Positions 4,874-5,217 of a stretch of DNA of 5,217 nt are shown piece by piece (position 1 is the first letter of the stretch; each line of letters opens with the position of its first letter). Made by a program: the position numbers and the translations under genes. The stretch covers positions 1 to 5,217 of the forward strand of contig JAFCZU010000480.1 in NCBI GenBank assembly GCA_019314185.1, in the 5' to 3' direction. Source of the DNA: Deltaproteobacteria bacterium (GTDB taxonomy: Bacteria > Desulfobacterota > Desulfobacteria > Desulfobacterales > ETH-SRB1). The notes under the pieces were generated by a model that was given only the letters and a program-made list of their open reading frames with translations, searched no databases and was not told the DNA's origin.

Positions 4874-5217
4874 CTATTTTTTTAACCATTCAACAATCTT
4901 ATTTCTTGAAGGCAACCTTCCAACAAATTTGACTTCTCCGTTAATTATCAAGGCAGGAGTGCCCATCACGCCGTATTTTCCGATTTCCTTGATATCTGTA
5001 ATATGTTCAATATCTGCTGCAATATTCATCTTTGTCATCACTTCCTTAAGCTCATTTTCCAGACTGTTGCACTGGGGACATCCAGGCCCCAGGATCTTGA
5101 TTCCAAGCCCTTCTGAACCCTCTTCTTCATAAGGCTCCCCGATATGTTTTTTGAATTCCCGCAAAAAAGCCCTGCCATATTCATCCTGAATATGTTCCGG
5201 AATGTAATTTTTTTCAG
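4874..5217 (-). CDS. Thioredoxin-fold protein with an N-terminal extension, 5' end outside the window
   Basis: The frame is open to the window edge, so this is the last 113 residues of a longer protein. A TTG at 5164 is not a credible start: the codons before it continue a plausible coding string (YIPEHIQDEYGRAFLREF), and there is no ribosome-binding site. The C-terminal 75 residues repeat the neighbour's fold: IKILGPGCPQC (active site CPQC), then YGVMGTPALIINGEVKF with the cis-proline, then RLPSRNKIVEWLKK. The visible N-terminal part is charged, ends in an acidic linker (GEPYEEEGSEG), and I cannot assign it to a family. It could be a substrate- or partner-binding segment, or the end of an upstream domain fused to the thioredoxin. 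The gene is co-transcribed with the 78-residue paralogue. Confidence 0.82.
   Translation of the reverse strand, partial: EKNYIPEHIQDEYGRAFLREFKKHIGEPYEEEGSEGLGIKILGPGCPQCNSLENELKEVMTKMNIAADIEHITDIKEIGKYGVMGTPALIINGEVKFVGRLPSRNKIVEWLKK

Overview
The window looks like part of a chromosome from an anaerobic Desulfobacterota-type (deltaproteobacterial) organism. This rests on gene content and protein style only: pcm next to a YqaA-type DedA gene, small CxxC thioredoxins with a GPGC motif, a thioredoxin with CIPC, and a rhodanese with a CxxESC loop. No marker gene is present, so the assignment is an inference. Coding DNA is moderately AT-rich.

Left part (1-1358, + strand): about 115 bases with no gene and a weak candidate promoter, then pcm (protein-L-isoaspartate O-methyltransferase) followed with no gap (TAA directly before ATG) by a YqaA/DedA-family membrane protein. 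The two are surely co-transcribed.

Middle (1359-1697): a gene-poor convergent stretch. It carries copy A of an 85-bp direct repeat whose copy B lies 2492 bp downstream (3983-4067).

Right part (1698-5217, all on the - strand, read from high to low coordinates): a redox and metal locus that has clearly lost pieces. In transcription order it holds: a thioredoxin-fold protein with an extra N-terminal segment, cut by the window edge; a 78-residue thioredoxin-fold protein; a broken exported thioredoxin (one extra G in a homopolymer plus an internal deletion that removes the cis-Pro region); a rhodanese fragment lacking its N-terminal half, whose 5' end lies in repeat copy B; a CDF-family cation efflux transporter; a C-terminal remnant of another small thioredoxin, out of frame over the 3' end of the CDF gene; and an intact membrane-anchored protein joining a SurA-like region to a C-terminal thioredoxin domain with CLPC.

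Intact loci of this kind usually supply reducing power across the membrane: small cytoplasmic thioredoxins, a CcdA/DsbD-type membrane shuttle, exported thioredoxins, and rhodanese for sulfur handling. No membrane electron shuttle is visible here. I read the region as a locus eroded by deletions and recombination, with five separate thioredoxin-fold sequences (three that look functional, two remnants) and a repeat at its flank. I did not find a clearly new system. The best leads are the 85-bp repeat family with a conserved 12-residue frame, the SurA-like/thioredoxin fusion, and the traces of gene loss.
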